Shown here one piece after another: positions 23,401 to 34,815 of a stretch of 64,000 nucleotides of DNA. Numbering within the stretch: position 1 is the first letter of the stretch; every line of letters begins with the position of its first letter. The stretch is from assembly GCF_030272615.1 (NCBI RefSeq), contig NC_081413.1:161940849-162004848 (forward strand), read 5' to 3'. The translations under genes and the position numbers were made by a program. The stretch comes from Cryptomeria japonica (Eukaryota > Streptophyta > Pinopsida > Cupressales > Cupressaceae). Below the pieces are notes generated by a model. That model searched no databases. It saw nothing but the letters and a program-made list of their open reading frames with translations, and had not been told where the DNA came from.

Positions 23401-23689
23401 CAAAAACCTCAAAATAATTTTTTGAGTTTGTTGAAGGCCCCACTGCAACTGCGTCTGCACTTCTATCACTATTTTATACATAGAAGTAAGTGAATATTTT
23501 GTTTTTGCATGATTTCAAATGATTAAAATGTTGTTCTTATTAGTTTTGTCAATATTATTATGATTGTTTAATAGTTTTGATTCAAAAATATAATGATAAG
23601 ATGCATATTTATGGTTATTTGTTTATTTATGAACTTTTGTTTACATATATATGTAATATAATTCTATTTAGAACAAGTGAGGAATGATG

Positions 23690-25716
23690 GAACAATGAGA
23701 GGTTCAAAAGGAAAGACAAAGGCAACATATGAAGAAATTATGTGACATAAGAACAATGGGAGGAGAAGGTATGTCATCCTCAACATCTCAATTCGATTTA
23801 CCAAAAAAACATAATGCACCCTAATGCAATTGAAGAAGAGACATTTGATTTACCGTATGAACCTAATGCAATTGAAGAAGATACCACATTGAATAATCAA
23901 TTAAATAATGAACATACACATGCTCTATTTGATGAATTGAATGTACACAATGCACCGATGTTAACACCTCCTAGAATTATTCGTAGGAAACCAAAGTATC
24001 TGATTGACATTGATGAGAATATATTGAAGCCAATTCCTGATAAAATGAATGAATGAACTTGTTGGAGAATGGTTAAAAAAATATGGCAAAACTATTTTGA
24101 AAACTTAAATCAAACCGCAAGATGTCAATTAATTGTTCAAATGATTACAAATTTGAATTATAGAGAGACAATGAAAATTCTAGGCCTAAGATCATCTGAA
24201 AGTAATAGCGAAAGAACTATTGTGAGAAATTTATTTGATGCATATCAAGCTATTGGTTCAAAATCATGTACCAAAGATTCTAATGCTACTCAACATGTCA
24301 TTCCATCAACCATAATGAGCAATAAAATAAAAAAATATCATTTGATAAGAAAAAAAAGTAAGTCATTAAATGTTAGTAGAACAACATTAAGTAAAGCATT
24401 ACAGAGGTGAGAAAAAATAGAGGAACCTAACAATAATTCTCTTTGGGCATTCTCAAGTAGACTACTACGCAAAGACAAGGTTGTTGTTGATGCACTAAGA
24501 AAATTAATTGAATTTTTTTTGGCATGACACCACAAGAGTTTCGCCCAACCAAAGAGATGTTGTTAGAAGGTGAATCAGGTCTACAAATCATGAGCCACAT
24601 GCCAAACATCATTTGGATATGACTCAAACAATTTTTTATGAAATATTCCTTGAAAATTTTCCACAAATAAGAATTTCTCAAAGATTTTTTGAAATGGAAA
24701 AAACATTTTATATTAAGATTAATCATGTACACACCACGTGTTGTTGTAGGATAGATATTGAATTTTTCATGCACTATGATATTCTTCGTCATATTTGTTC
24801 TACTTTTCACACTAACGATATTTTGCAGGAATGCAATATACAAGCACCTCCTAAATCAGAAAGAGAATTTATTTCAAGTGTGATATGTGATAGACATGAT
24901 GGTTGCATTTATTATAAGATGCCTTGCTTGGAAGGTTCTTGTGCTATATGTGGTGGTTTACAATATTTACCAAGATGTGTACATTCGGAGAGCACACATA
25001 AAATTGGTCAGAAACTTGTTTCTTTTGGAAAATACAAGACAGTCACATATGGAGTTAAAGATGGAAAAGATTTGAAGAGATGTGAGCTAGTGAAAAATGA
25101 AATATCTGTAGCTGAATTTATAAAAAATGTTTCAAGAGAAACTAGTTTATGAGTACATAATGCATACACATAGAGCTCGATGGTTAGATGAGAAATTCAA
25201 GTTATGTAAGGACACATTTCCTCTTGGCACCATTGTCTCTATCATTTATTTTTCTAAAAATTATACACTACAACCTCAAAAAGAAGTGGAATCTATGTAT
25301 TATCATTCTACACAAGTTTCTATTTTTGTACACATAACATTCATGCATGCAGATGATAGCACAGAGGAGGATAGAAAGGTTGTGAGAGAGTATCACTTCT
25401 ACATAAGTGATGATCATAATCATTCATCAGAGTTTGTACAAGGATGCTTTAAAGTTTTCTATACTAAATTAAAGGAAAGAAACATACAATACAACTGACA
25501 CTTAATATGGTTAGATAATTGCACTGCAGAATTCAAGAATGCAAGGATGTTTTATTGGTTGACAAGGATGCATATCACAAGCAGTATACAACATTTTTGG
25601 AATTTCACTGAGGCTGGACATGGTAAGGGAGAGTACGAACCATTGACGTACTTGGAAGCATGTTTAAAAAGAGCCCTAGCTAGAGAAGAATTGAAGTACG
25701 AAGGTGGGACTAAATA
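23690..25716 (+). pseudogene. TE-B transposase-like gene, degenerate
   Basis: Open pieces 23814-24056, 24069-24410, 24613-25152 and 25127-25716 (one TGA at 25496) together give one large protein with frame changes near 24500 and 25140. Blocks in order: NLNYRETMKILGLR (possible helix-turn-helix), FFEMEKTFYIKI, TCCCRIDIEFF, a cysteine-rich CLEGSCAICGGLQYLPRC, RARWLDEKF, SKNYTLQPQKEVESMYYH, YISDDHNHSSEFVQ, WLDNCTAEFKNARMFYWL and GHGKGEYEPL. I recognise the block order from large uncharacterised proteins of plants and animals, whose versions read like DFSENY, WSDGCASQFK and GHGKGECDG, a likely DDE-type transposase. Here the first Asp is Tyr and the last block lacks Asp-Gly, so this copy should be inactive. 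Confidence 0.6.
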
Positions 25717-26469
25717 GATGCAAAAATAATTGTGTGATGGTGTAACTCTACGATGGGTCCAGGTAATCCAAGTACATCAATGGTTCATAGATATTTTTGG
25801 TTGATCACTGAATCTAACATTGAAAACTATCTATATTGTTGTACAGTTGCATGATCAAGTGACATGCACTCATTTATGAGTTCAAATGCAAGTTCACTAG
25901 TAATTTATATGAGATAGATGGTATATTTTTGCTCTTCATGCATGTATTGTTTGTGGGAAGAATGTGAATCACAAGAGTGAGTTGACAAATAGTCTTGTAG
26001 ACCATTGGTCGCCATTGATTTTTACATGTTTAGGGGCATAATTTTGTATATTTAAATGGAAATGAGCTAATTTGTACATATTTAGATGCCAAATTTTATA
26101 AATTAAAATGGGGATGAGGTGAATTGCACATATTGTAATGCCAAATTTTGTATAAAAGCATATGAGATGATTTGTGAGAAATTTTTTTGTCTATTCAAAT
26201 AGCCAAGAGCTTATTTGACCATATTTAAAGGCAAATTTTTTGAATAATATGTGACAATATTTTGTGACTATTTTTTGTGTCTATGTTTTGTGACTATGTT
26301 TTGAGTTTATGTGATGTGATAAGGTCAATCGTGACCATTATTGATCCTTGTATAATCATGGATAATTATTTGAGTCATTATCAGGTCATGGGAGTCATAA
26401 ATTGAGTCTAGATACAATTTGAGCAAAAATTGTCATTATTGTCAAAAATGTTGTCAATCAACTTGTACA

Positions 26470-29400
26470 TCGTGCCAGTAGGGTATGACTCTCGATGTTT
26501 TGATACTTTGGGATGCATGAGAGGAGCATGCCTAGTGTAAACCTGCCCAACCGGATGTACTCGTGATGTCAGCTTGTGCACACGATGAACCAAATCAATT
26601 CTAGCCTATCTTGCAACTGTGCATTGCATGCAACTGACAACTTTTGTAGGAGGCAAAAAAATGCTACCAATTGAAAATGGCTCTGACTCATTGAAAACCC
26701 AGATAGGCCATTGTAGAGGATCCTCATGTGACCCCATAGGTTCAAACACATCGATCATATGTGTCATGTATTATAAGAAGAGGTCCGTCAAAGTTTAACA
26801 ATTTTTTGGACTCAAGGCACTTGAGAGATCGTACTGGTAGGGTATGACTCTTGACGTTCTGACACTTTGGGATGCATGAGAGGAACGTGCCTAGTGTAAA
26901 AATTCCCACCCGGACATTCACATGATGTTGGTTTGTGCACGCGATGAACCAAATCAATACTAGCCTATCTTGCAACTTTGCATTGCATGCAACTGACAAT
27001 TTTTGCAGCATGCTAAAAAATGCTACCAATTGAAAATGGCTCTGAGTCATCAAAAATAGAGGTAGGCCATTGTAGAGGAGTCTTACGCAACCCCACAGGT
27101 TCAAATAGATCAATAATACATGTCTTGGATTGGAAGAAACAGTCCTTCAAAGTTTAACAATTTTTTGGACTCAAGGCACTTGAGAGATCGCATCGGTAGG
27201 GTATGACTCTAGACGTTTTGACACTTTGGGATGCACAAGAGGAGAATGCCTAGCATAAACCTAACCACCCAAACATGTTCATGACATCGGTTTGTGGACA
27301 TGACAAACCAAATCAATTCTAGCCTATCTTGCAGCTTTGCATTGCATGCAACTAACGGTTTTTGCAGCAAGAAAAAAAATGCTACCAATTAAAAATGGCT
27401 CCGACTTGTCAAAAACAAAGATATTCAATTGTAGAGGAGGCTCATGTGACCCCACAAGTTCAAAAGGATAGATCATATGTGTCCTGGATTGGAAGAAATA
27501 GTTCATCAAAGTTTGACAATTTTTTTGACTCGATGCACTTAAGAGATCACGTCGGTAGGGTATGACTCTTGACATTCTAGCGCTTTGGGATGCATAAGAG
27601 GAGCATTCCTAGCATAAACTTTCCCACTCAGATGTGCTCGCAACATCATTTTATGCACATGACAAATCGAATGAATTCTAGCCTATCTTATAACTTTGTA
27701 TTGTATGTAACTGACATTTTTTGTAGCACACAGAAAAATTCTACCAATTGAAAATGGCTCCTAATCATCAAAAAACAAGATAGGCCATTGTAGAGAAGCC
27801 TCACACAACTCCACAGGTTCAAATAGATTAATTATTTGTGTCCTGGATTGGAAGAAACAATTCGTCAAATGTTGACAATTTTTTGGACTCATGGCACTTG
27901 AAAGATCATGTCGGTAGGGTATGATTCTCGACGTTATGATGCTTTTGGATGCACGAGAGGAGAATGCCTAGCATAAACTTGACCACCTAGACATGCTCAT
28001 GACATCAGTTTGTGCACATGATGAACCAAATCAATTCTAGCATATCTTGCAAGTTTGCATTGCATGCAACTAACAGTTTTTGCAGTAGGCGAAAAAATGC
28101 TACCAATTGAAAATGGCTCTGATTCATCAAAAACCAAGATAAACCATTGTAGAGAAGCCTCATGCAACCCCATGGGTTTAAATGGATTGATCATATGTGT
28201 CCTGGATTGGAAGAACCAATTTGTCAAAGTTTGACAATTTTTTGGACTCAACACACTTGAGAGATCGCATCAGTAAGGTATGACTCTCGATGTTTCTGTG
28301 CTTTGGGATGCACAAGAGGAGCATGAATAGCGTATAGATTCCCACACAAACATGCTCATGGTGTTTTTTTGTGCACACGATGAACCGAATCAATTTTAGC
28401 CTATCTTACAACTTTGCATTGCATTCAACTGACAGTTTTTGTAGCAATCGAAAAAATGCTACCAATTGAAAATGGCTGCCAGTCATCAAAAACTTAGATG
28501 GTCCATTTTAGAGGAGCCTCACGCGATCCCAGAGGTTCAAAAAGATTGATCATGTGTCCTAGATTGGAAGAAACAGTCCTTCAAAGTTTGATAATATTTT
28601 GGACTCAGAGTACTTAAGAGATCGCATCAGTATGGTATGACTCTCAACGTTCCGGTACTTTGGGATGCACAAGAGGAGCATTCCTAGAATAAAATTACCC
28701 ACCCAGACATGCTCATGATGTTGATTTGTGCACATGACAAACCGAATCAATTCTAGCCTATCTTGCAAACTTTGCATTGCATGCAACTGACGGTTTTTGA
28801 AGCAAGCGAAAAAATGCTACCAATTGAAAATGAATCTAACTCGTTGAAAATTGAGATAGGCAATTGTAGAAGAGCCTCACGCAACCCCATAGGTTCAAAT
28901 GGATTGATCATATGTGTCCTGGATTGGAAGCAACAATCTATCAAAGTTTGATAATTTTTTGGACTCAGTGCACTTGAGAGACCGCATCGGTAGGGTATGA
29001 CTCTCGACCTTTTAGCGCTTTGGGATGCACAAGAGGAGCATGCCTAGCATAAATCTACCCACCTAGATGCACTCATGACATCGGTTTCTGTACACAACGA
29101 ACCGAATCAATTCTAGCCTATCTTGCAACTTTGCATTGCATGCAACTGACGGTTTTTGCAACAGGCAAAAAAATGCTACCAATTGAAAATGGCTTCGACT
29201 CATCAAAAACCGAGATAGGCTATTGTAGAGAAGCCTCACATGACCCAATAGGTTCAAATAGACCAATCATATGTATCTTTGATTGGAAGAAACAGTTCGT
29301 AAAAGTTTGACAATTTTTTGGACTCAGGGCACTTGAGAGATCATGTCGGTAGGGTATGACTCTCAACATTTTGACGCTTTAGGATGCATGAGAGGAGTAT

Positions 29401-30178
29401 GCCTAGCATAAAACTGCCCACTTGGACTTGCTCATGACATCAGTTTGTGCACATGACGAACTAAATCAATTCTAGCCTATCTTGCAAGTTTGCATTGCAT
29501 ACAACTGACGATTTTTGGAGTAGGCAAAAAAATGCTACCAATTGAAAATGACTTCGATTCATAAAAAACCAAGATAGGAAATTGTAGAGGAGAATCGCCC
29601 AACCCCACAGGTTCAAATGGATCAATCATATGTCTCCTGGATTGGAAGAAACGGTTTGTTAAAGCTTGACAATTTTTTGGACTCAACACACTTGAGAGAT
29701 CGTGTCGGTAGGGTATGACTCTCGACATTCCTATGCTTTGGGATGAATGAGAGGAGAATGCCTAGCATAAAAATACCCACCCAAAAATGCTCATGACGTC
29801 AGTTTGTGCACACGATGAACCAAATTAATTCTATCCTATCTTGCAACTTTGCATTGCATGCAATTGATGGTTTTTTGCAGCAGGTGAAAAAATGCTACCA
29901 ATTGAAAATGGCTCCAACTCATCAAAAACTGAGATAGGCCATTGTAGAGGAGCCTTAAATGACCCCACAGGTTCAAACAAGTTGATCATATGTGTCCTAG
30001 ATTGGAAGAAATAGTTCGTCAAAGTTTAATAATTTTTTGGACTTAAGGCACTTGAGAGATCACACTAGTAGGGTATGACTCTCGACGTTCCGACGCTTTG
30101 GGATGCACAAGAGGAGCATGCCTAGCGTAAACCTGCCCACCCAGACACGATCGTGACATCGGTTTATTCACACAAGAA
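26470..30178. repeat. 359-bp tandem repeat array inside TE-B, about 10.3 units
   Basis: The anchor GGTAGGGTATGACTCT (with variants) starts at 26477, 26836, 27195, 27554, 27913, 28272, 28629, 28989, 29348, 29707 and 30067. The spacing is 359 with single-base departures. Units differ mostly by transitions and keep shared blocks such as AATGCTACCAATTGAAAATG and TAGCCTATCTTGCAACTTTG. The many short minus-strand frames are shadows of the repeat. Confidence 0.95.
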
Positions 30179-30233
30179 TCAAAATTTGACCATTGTGAGC
30201 ATGAGGGTGCTCTCACACCATACACATATTATT

Positions 30234-30531
30234 TTTTATATTCATATTGTTGATTTTTGTTGATTACATAGGCAAATATTCATTTAAATTTATAAAAGTG
30301 TAGCCACCAAATACAGTGAATACACAATAATGAACTGAATACAAGGAGTGTTGTAGGGTTAATTCAACATTTTAGAAATTTTATCAAATCATAATCCACG
30401 ATTGCAATGTTTTATATCATAGATTTTTGTTGTTTATATTCATATTGTTGATTACATAGGCATATGATCAATTAAATTTATAAAAGGACAGCCACGAAAT
30501 ACAACGAATACACAATAATGAATTCAATACA
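30234..30531 (+). repeat. Direct repeat of about 115 bp
   Basis: The block with TTGTTGATTACATAGGCA, AAATTTATAAAAG, AGCCAC and GAATACACAATAATGAA occurs at about 30234-30340 and again at 30425-30531. It directly follows the 359-bp array and precedes the minus-strand gene. Function is unknown. Confidence 0.75.
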
Positions 30532-30708
30532 CATTTATTGGATTGAATATCAATATTTATATATATATCAAAAAAGGAATATCTGCCAAGTCAATACATG
30601 TATTACAAAAATATGGCATATGCCATGTCCAAATCAATATACAATACAAATGTAGAATATATCTACATGTATTGGTCATTCTATGACCACAACCAACACT
30701 ATATGATC

Positions 30709-33310
30709 CTAAACCTGTGGTGGATCATCAAAATCGAGCCTCTTCGATGTAGTCCATGTTTCTATAGATGGCTGCAAAGCCACAATTCAAAAGCCAAGTT
30801 AGAATTCTTTTGTAGAAAATAGTTTAGAATTAACAACATAATTATGCATTTAACTATAATTCCTTTGCAATTGAAATGTAGATTACCTCATCAGCTGATC
30901 TCAGAGCTAATATCTTCACTCTCCTCTCCTTGTCACTCTTAGGAGTTTTCTTGAAGACAAACTTAAAAGGATCCACGTTATGGTCAAAATGTGAAGGGGG
31001 CTATTACAAATTAAATGTACAATTAATACAATGTACTAACATAAATACATCAAAAATACTTAAAAACTATAATATAGAGAACAATGACGTACCGGTGCTT
31101 GAGATGCTTCTCCAATGGACTGAGGATGGCTCACCATCGATAGAGAAACTGTCGCTATTACCTATACAAAAAATGATCATAGATTAAATATAATTAATAT
31201 AATGATAAGTATTGTAGGTTAAAAAAAAATAATATAATATATCAAACAAATGTGTACCAGATTCTGAGATGCTTCTCTAGTGCACGGAGGAGGGCTCGCC
31301 ATTCATGAAGCTGCTATGGATATTTCCTATATGAAAAAATGATAAGATTATAATTTATCACAAGTTCACATGTACATGTGCATATAATCATGAAATTAAG
31401 AAAATAAAGTAGAGATACATACCTCTTCCCTCTCTTGATCCATGGGCGAATCAAGTGCATTCAACAAATCCACATAGCTCAATGACCGATGTACATGTAA
31501 AATAGACAAAAAAACACTAATCAATCTACAAACCCCAACTAAGACTTGATTTCAATATTTTCAAACAATTGTACAACTAAAAATGTGTTCAATTACCTTC
31601 TTCCCACGTTTAGGAGTCTTCGAGGAATTTGTTTGCTTAGGACGAGGCCTAAATGCAAAGGGGGTACCCTAATAAAACAAAATTAACATGAGATATTAGT
31701 ACATATAATATATTAAATATAATTTTAAAAATCTAAAATGGAATGACTTGCATATTCCATCAAAACAATACATAAAAAAGGTTGTACAAAATATTGATAC
31801 CGTATAGCCTTGTAGGCCAAAATCGATCACTGAGAGCATTATGTCATGAATAAGGGATATTTGGTCACCTGTCAACACCTACAAACCAAAAATTGGACCA
31901 ATCATTAAAGATAGTTAGTATATCTAATAATTTTTTTGAATTCAAAGTGTACTATTCTATTTTAACATGTATACCTCATGCATCGAAGTTGTAGTTGTAG
32001 TAACTACGGGAGGAGTATGGGATACCATTGCTACAACCTGAAATGAATATTATTTGTCTCAATTTAAAATGATGTATAAATAAAAATTCATTTATGTAAT
32101 TACAAATCTAAAGTGATTGATAAATAAAATGCTATGAATTCAAATCAACACACCTATGTCTGTTGTTGATGTTAAAACAACATATGCAAGACCTCCTCTG
32201 TTAGCACCACATCCTTAGTCATGTAGTCTTGACATCTACTTCCATAAATTGTGCACGAATGAGATGTGGATCCATATATAGCGGCCTTGTCATCCGTCCG
32301 AGAGCATATCCCCAAGCAACTGACACACAAATGTTGGATGGGCTATCTGTCCCCACCTGGAGCATCTAATGGCTCATCATCCAGTACAAGAGGGTGTGCT
32401 AATGATGTCCCATGCTGGATGATGGCACCAGTCAATGTTGTGGATGTCTGAAGGGTCTGTAGTTCCATAGACTCTTTACTGGGACAACTTGATGCACCTT
32501 GGGTTTGGGTGCTAGGGGGTGACGACTCTCTGGGGCTACTCGCCTACGGGCTCTAGGTCTATCTTCGACATAGCCGCCACCTCTACCATGGAACTCTCTC
32601 ATGTCAAAATAGTTTGGCCACATATTGAGGACAAATGCACAGTATACTTTTCTCAAAAAATACAACGACACCTCATAATTATTACAAGGTGGATCATCAA
32701 AGACCATCCACCACCTCTGCCAAAATAGATTCTTCATCTGCACATTGGTACACCAATGTATGGGAAACCTCTTTGCATTAAGAGGTAATGACTCACTAGT
32801 TTCAAGATCAACAAAAAGGGCACATATTTATTGTTTACTAATATTTTTGTTTTTCACTCCCTCGTATGATAACCCATCAACATAGTATTGACGACACCTA
32901 TCCCTAAAGATTCCCCACTCTGTAATTTGTGTGGAAATAGTTGTGGCACCACTAACTAATATTTCTAGGCTAGTGGCGAGGGATTTATGATGCTTAAGTC
33001 AAATGTTTTCAATTTATTAATTAGTCTATTTATTTTAGATGTGTTTTTCCCTAACTAATTAATCAATTGCTCATGTGTTTTAGGTGTACAGTCAAAAGGA
33101 GGAACTGGAGGTGTATCTTGTGGGTTTTGTTCGAGGTTTTCAAGAGGTGCATTTTGTTGTTCACGTTCTAGATTATCAGAATATGGTTTTTGAAACAAAA
33201 AAATTAAAAAACCTAATCAAAATAAATTAAATTAAATTCAAAACGTAAAACAAACTGAATAAACGGGAAAGAAAGACAAAAATTAAGAAAAACTAACCTT
33301 TATCCATAGC
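30709..33310 (-). pseudogene. TE-B second gene, multi-exon, unknown function, with a few stops
   Basis: On the minus strand several short exons have good GT/AG borders and phase 0: about 31975-32037 (VVAMVSHTPPVVTTTTTSMH), 31801-31878 (VLTGDQISLIHDIMLS...), 31597-31668 (GTPFAFRPRPKQTNSSKTPK...), 31425-31490 (HRSLSYVDLLNALDSPMDQE), 31260-31328, 31093-31161 (ending SIGEASQAP), 30887-31000 (PPSHFDHNVDPFKFVFKKTP...) and a last exon 30709-30771 ending DFDDPPQV and TAG. Upstream, 32160-33190 holds longer coding-like stretches (FPIHWCTNVQMKNLFWQRWW, DYMTKDVVLTEEVLHMLF) with stops and a shift. Three exons (31975, 31260, 31093) look like copies of each other. It converges on the transposase-like gene, as a second transposon protein might. 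I do not recognise the family. Confidence 0.5.
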
Positions 33311-33424
33311 ATCTGGAGGAGAAATGAGACAACTTACTTGCTGTTTTGTTGAGGAAGTGGAGGGGAAAACATCGTGGTCATGGGAAAATAAGAACTAGTT
33401 TTTTTATAAAAAAAACTTTTTTTG

Positions 33425-33673
33425 ATAGGTACCGCATACGCGGTTCTTTAGGGCTTATGAGCGCGTACACGCTCACTTTCCTAAAAGCAATGTGTACGCA
33501 CTCACTTTTGTAAAGATAACATGTACACAGTATCTTTTTTAGGCTAGGGAACAATGGACCTAAGCACGTACGGGGTGATTTCAAATTTTAGAACCACGTA
33601 CGAGCTGCTTATTTTTTCATGTTTTTTTGGGGTGGTGTCCACTTTTCTGACCACCATCTTTGTGCACATACCC
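33425..33673. repeat. TE-B right subterminal and terminal repeats
   Basis: The core seen at the left end recurs here: CCGCATACGCGG, GAGCGCGTACACGCTC, ATGTGTACGCACTC, AGCACGTACGGGG and CACGTACGAG between 33430 and 33605. The terminal inverted repeat ends at 33673 in TGTGCACATACCC. Confidence 0.75.
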
Positions 33674-34815
33674 CAAACAATAAAGTTTTTGGGATGACCC
33701 TTTGGTGAAATGGTGGGGCTTCTTGCCTATAATGCTTACAATCTAGGTTCAAACCCCGCAGGTTGGTCTCTACCATGTTAACAATGGAGCATGCTTTACC
33801 ATGGGGATAACCTTAGAGAAATGGTGGGGCTTCTTTCTTGTAGAGCCTACATCCTTGGTTCAAACCATAAAGTTTAAGGGGATGGCCCTTTGCTGAAATG
33901 GTGGGGCTTCTTTCTTGTAGTGCCTACAACCTAGGTTTAAACCCTGCGGGTTCCTCTCTACTGTGCTAACAATGGAGCATGCCTTACCATGAGGAGAACC
34001 TTGGAGAAATTATGGGGCTTCTTTCCTATAGATCCTACATCCTTGGTTCAAACCATAAAGTTTTTGGGGATGACCCTTTAGTTAAATGGTGGGGCTTCTT
34101 GCTTGTAATGCCTACAATCTAGGTTTAAACCCCATGGATTCGTCTCTACTGTGTTAACAATGGATCATGATTTACCATGGGGAGAACCTTGGAGAAATGG
34201 TAGGGCTTCTTTCCTATAGATCCTACATCCTTGGTTCAAAACCAAATTTTTTGGGGGGATGACCGTTTGGTGAAATGGTGGGGCTTCTTGCATGTAATGT
34301 GTACAACCTAGGTTCAAACCCCACGGGTTTGTCTCTATTGTGTTAACAATGGAGCATGCTTTACCATGAGAAGAACCTTGGAGAAATGGTGGGGCTTCTT
34401 TCCTATAAATCCTACATCCTTGTTTCAAACCATAATTTTTTTGGGGATGATCCTTTGGTGAAATGGTGGGGCTTCTTGTCTGTAGTGCCTACAACCTAGG
34501 TTCAAATTGTGTGGGTTCATCTCTATCATGCTAACAATGGAGCATGCTTTACCATGAGGAGAACCTTGGATAAATGGTGGGGCTTCTTGCCTTTAGAGCC
34601 TACATCCTTGGTTCAAACCATAAAGTTTTAGGGGATGGCCCTTTGGTGAAATGGTGGGGCTTCTTACTTGTAGTACCTACAACCTAGGTTCAAACCTCAC
34701 AAGTTCATCTCTACCATGTTAACAATGGATCATGATGTACCATAGGGAGAACCTTGGAGAAATGGTGGGGCTTCTTTCCTATAGAGCCTAAATCCTTGGT
34801 TCAAACAATAAAGTT
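33674..34815 (+). repeat. tRNA-like 188-bp tandem repeat, right part
   Basis: About six units, with GGTGAAATGG (or a variant) starting at 33704, 33892, 34080, 34269, 34457 and 34645, so the spacing is 188-189. Each has the same A-box-like and B-box-like pairs as the left part. The array continues the unit cut at 21682. The small open frames over it (for example 34165-34428, minus) are repeat artefacts. Confidence 0.75.

Larger units (their letters stand above)
21683..33673. mobile_element. TE-B: 12-kb terminal-inverted-repeat transposon, family not placed
   Basis: The left end reads GGGTAAGTGCACAAAGATGG then TGGTCAAAAAAG. The right end read inward is GGGTATGTGCACAAAGATGG then TGGTCAGAAAAG. 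That is about 32 bases with two mismatches, after which GTGGACAC occurs on both sides. The flanks carry a 4-bp duplication CAAA (21679-21682, 33674-33677). Inside are subterminal GCGTACGC-type repeats, a transposase-like gene on the plus strand (23690-25716), an 11-unit array (26470-30178) and a multi-exon gene on the minus strand (30709-33310). I could not assign it to a named superfamily. Confidence 0.8.

Noticed and set aside
26470-30178. CRISPR-like regular repeats
   Set aside because: Units are adjacent 359-bp repeats without distinct spacers, and the surrounding genes are those of a eukaryotic transposon.
26408-30225. Many 60-120 codon frames, mostly on the minus strand, with similar sequences
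   Set aside because: They recur every 359 bases with the tandem array, break differently in each unit and have no consistent start, so they are repeat shadows.
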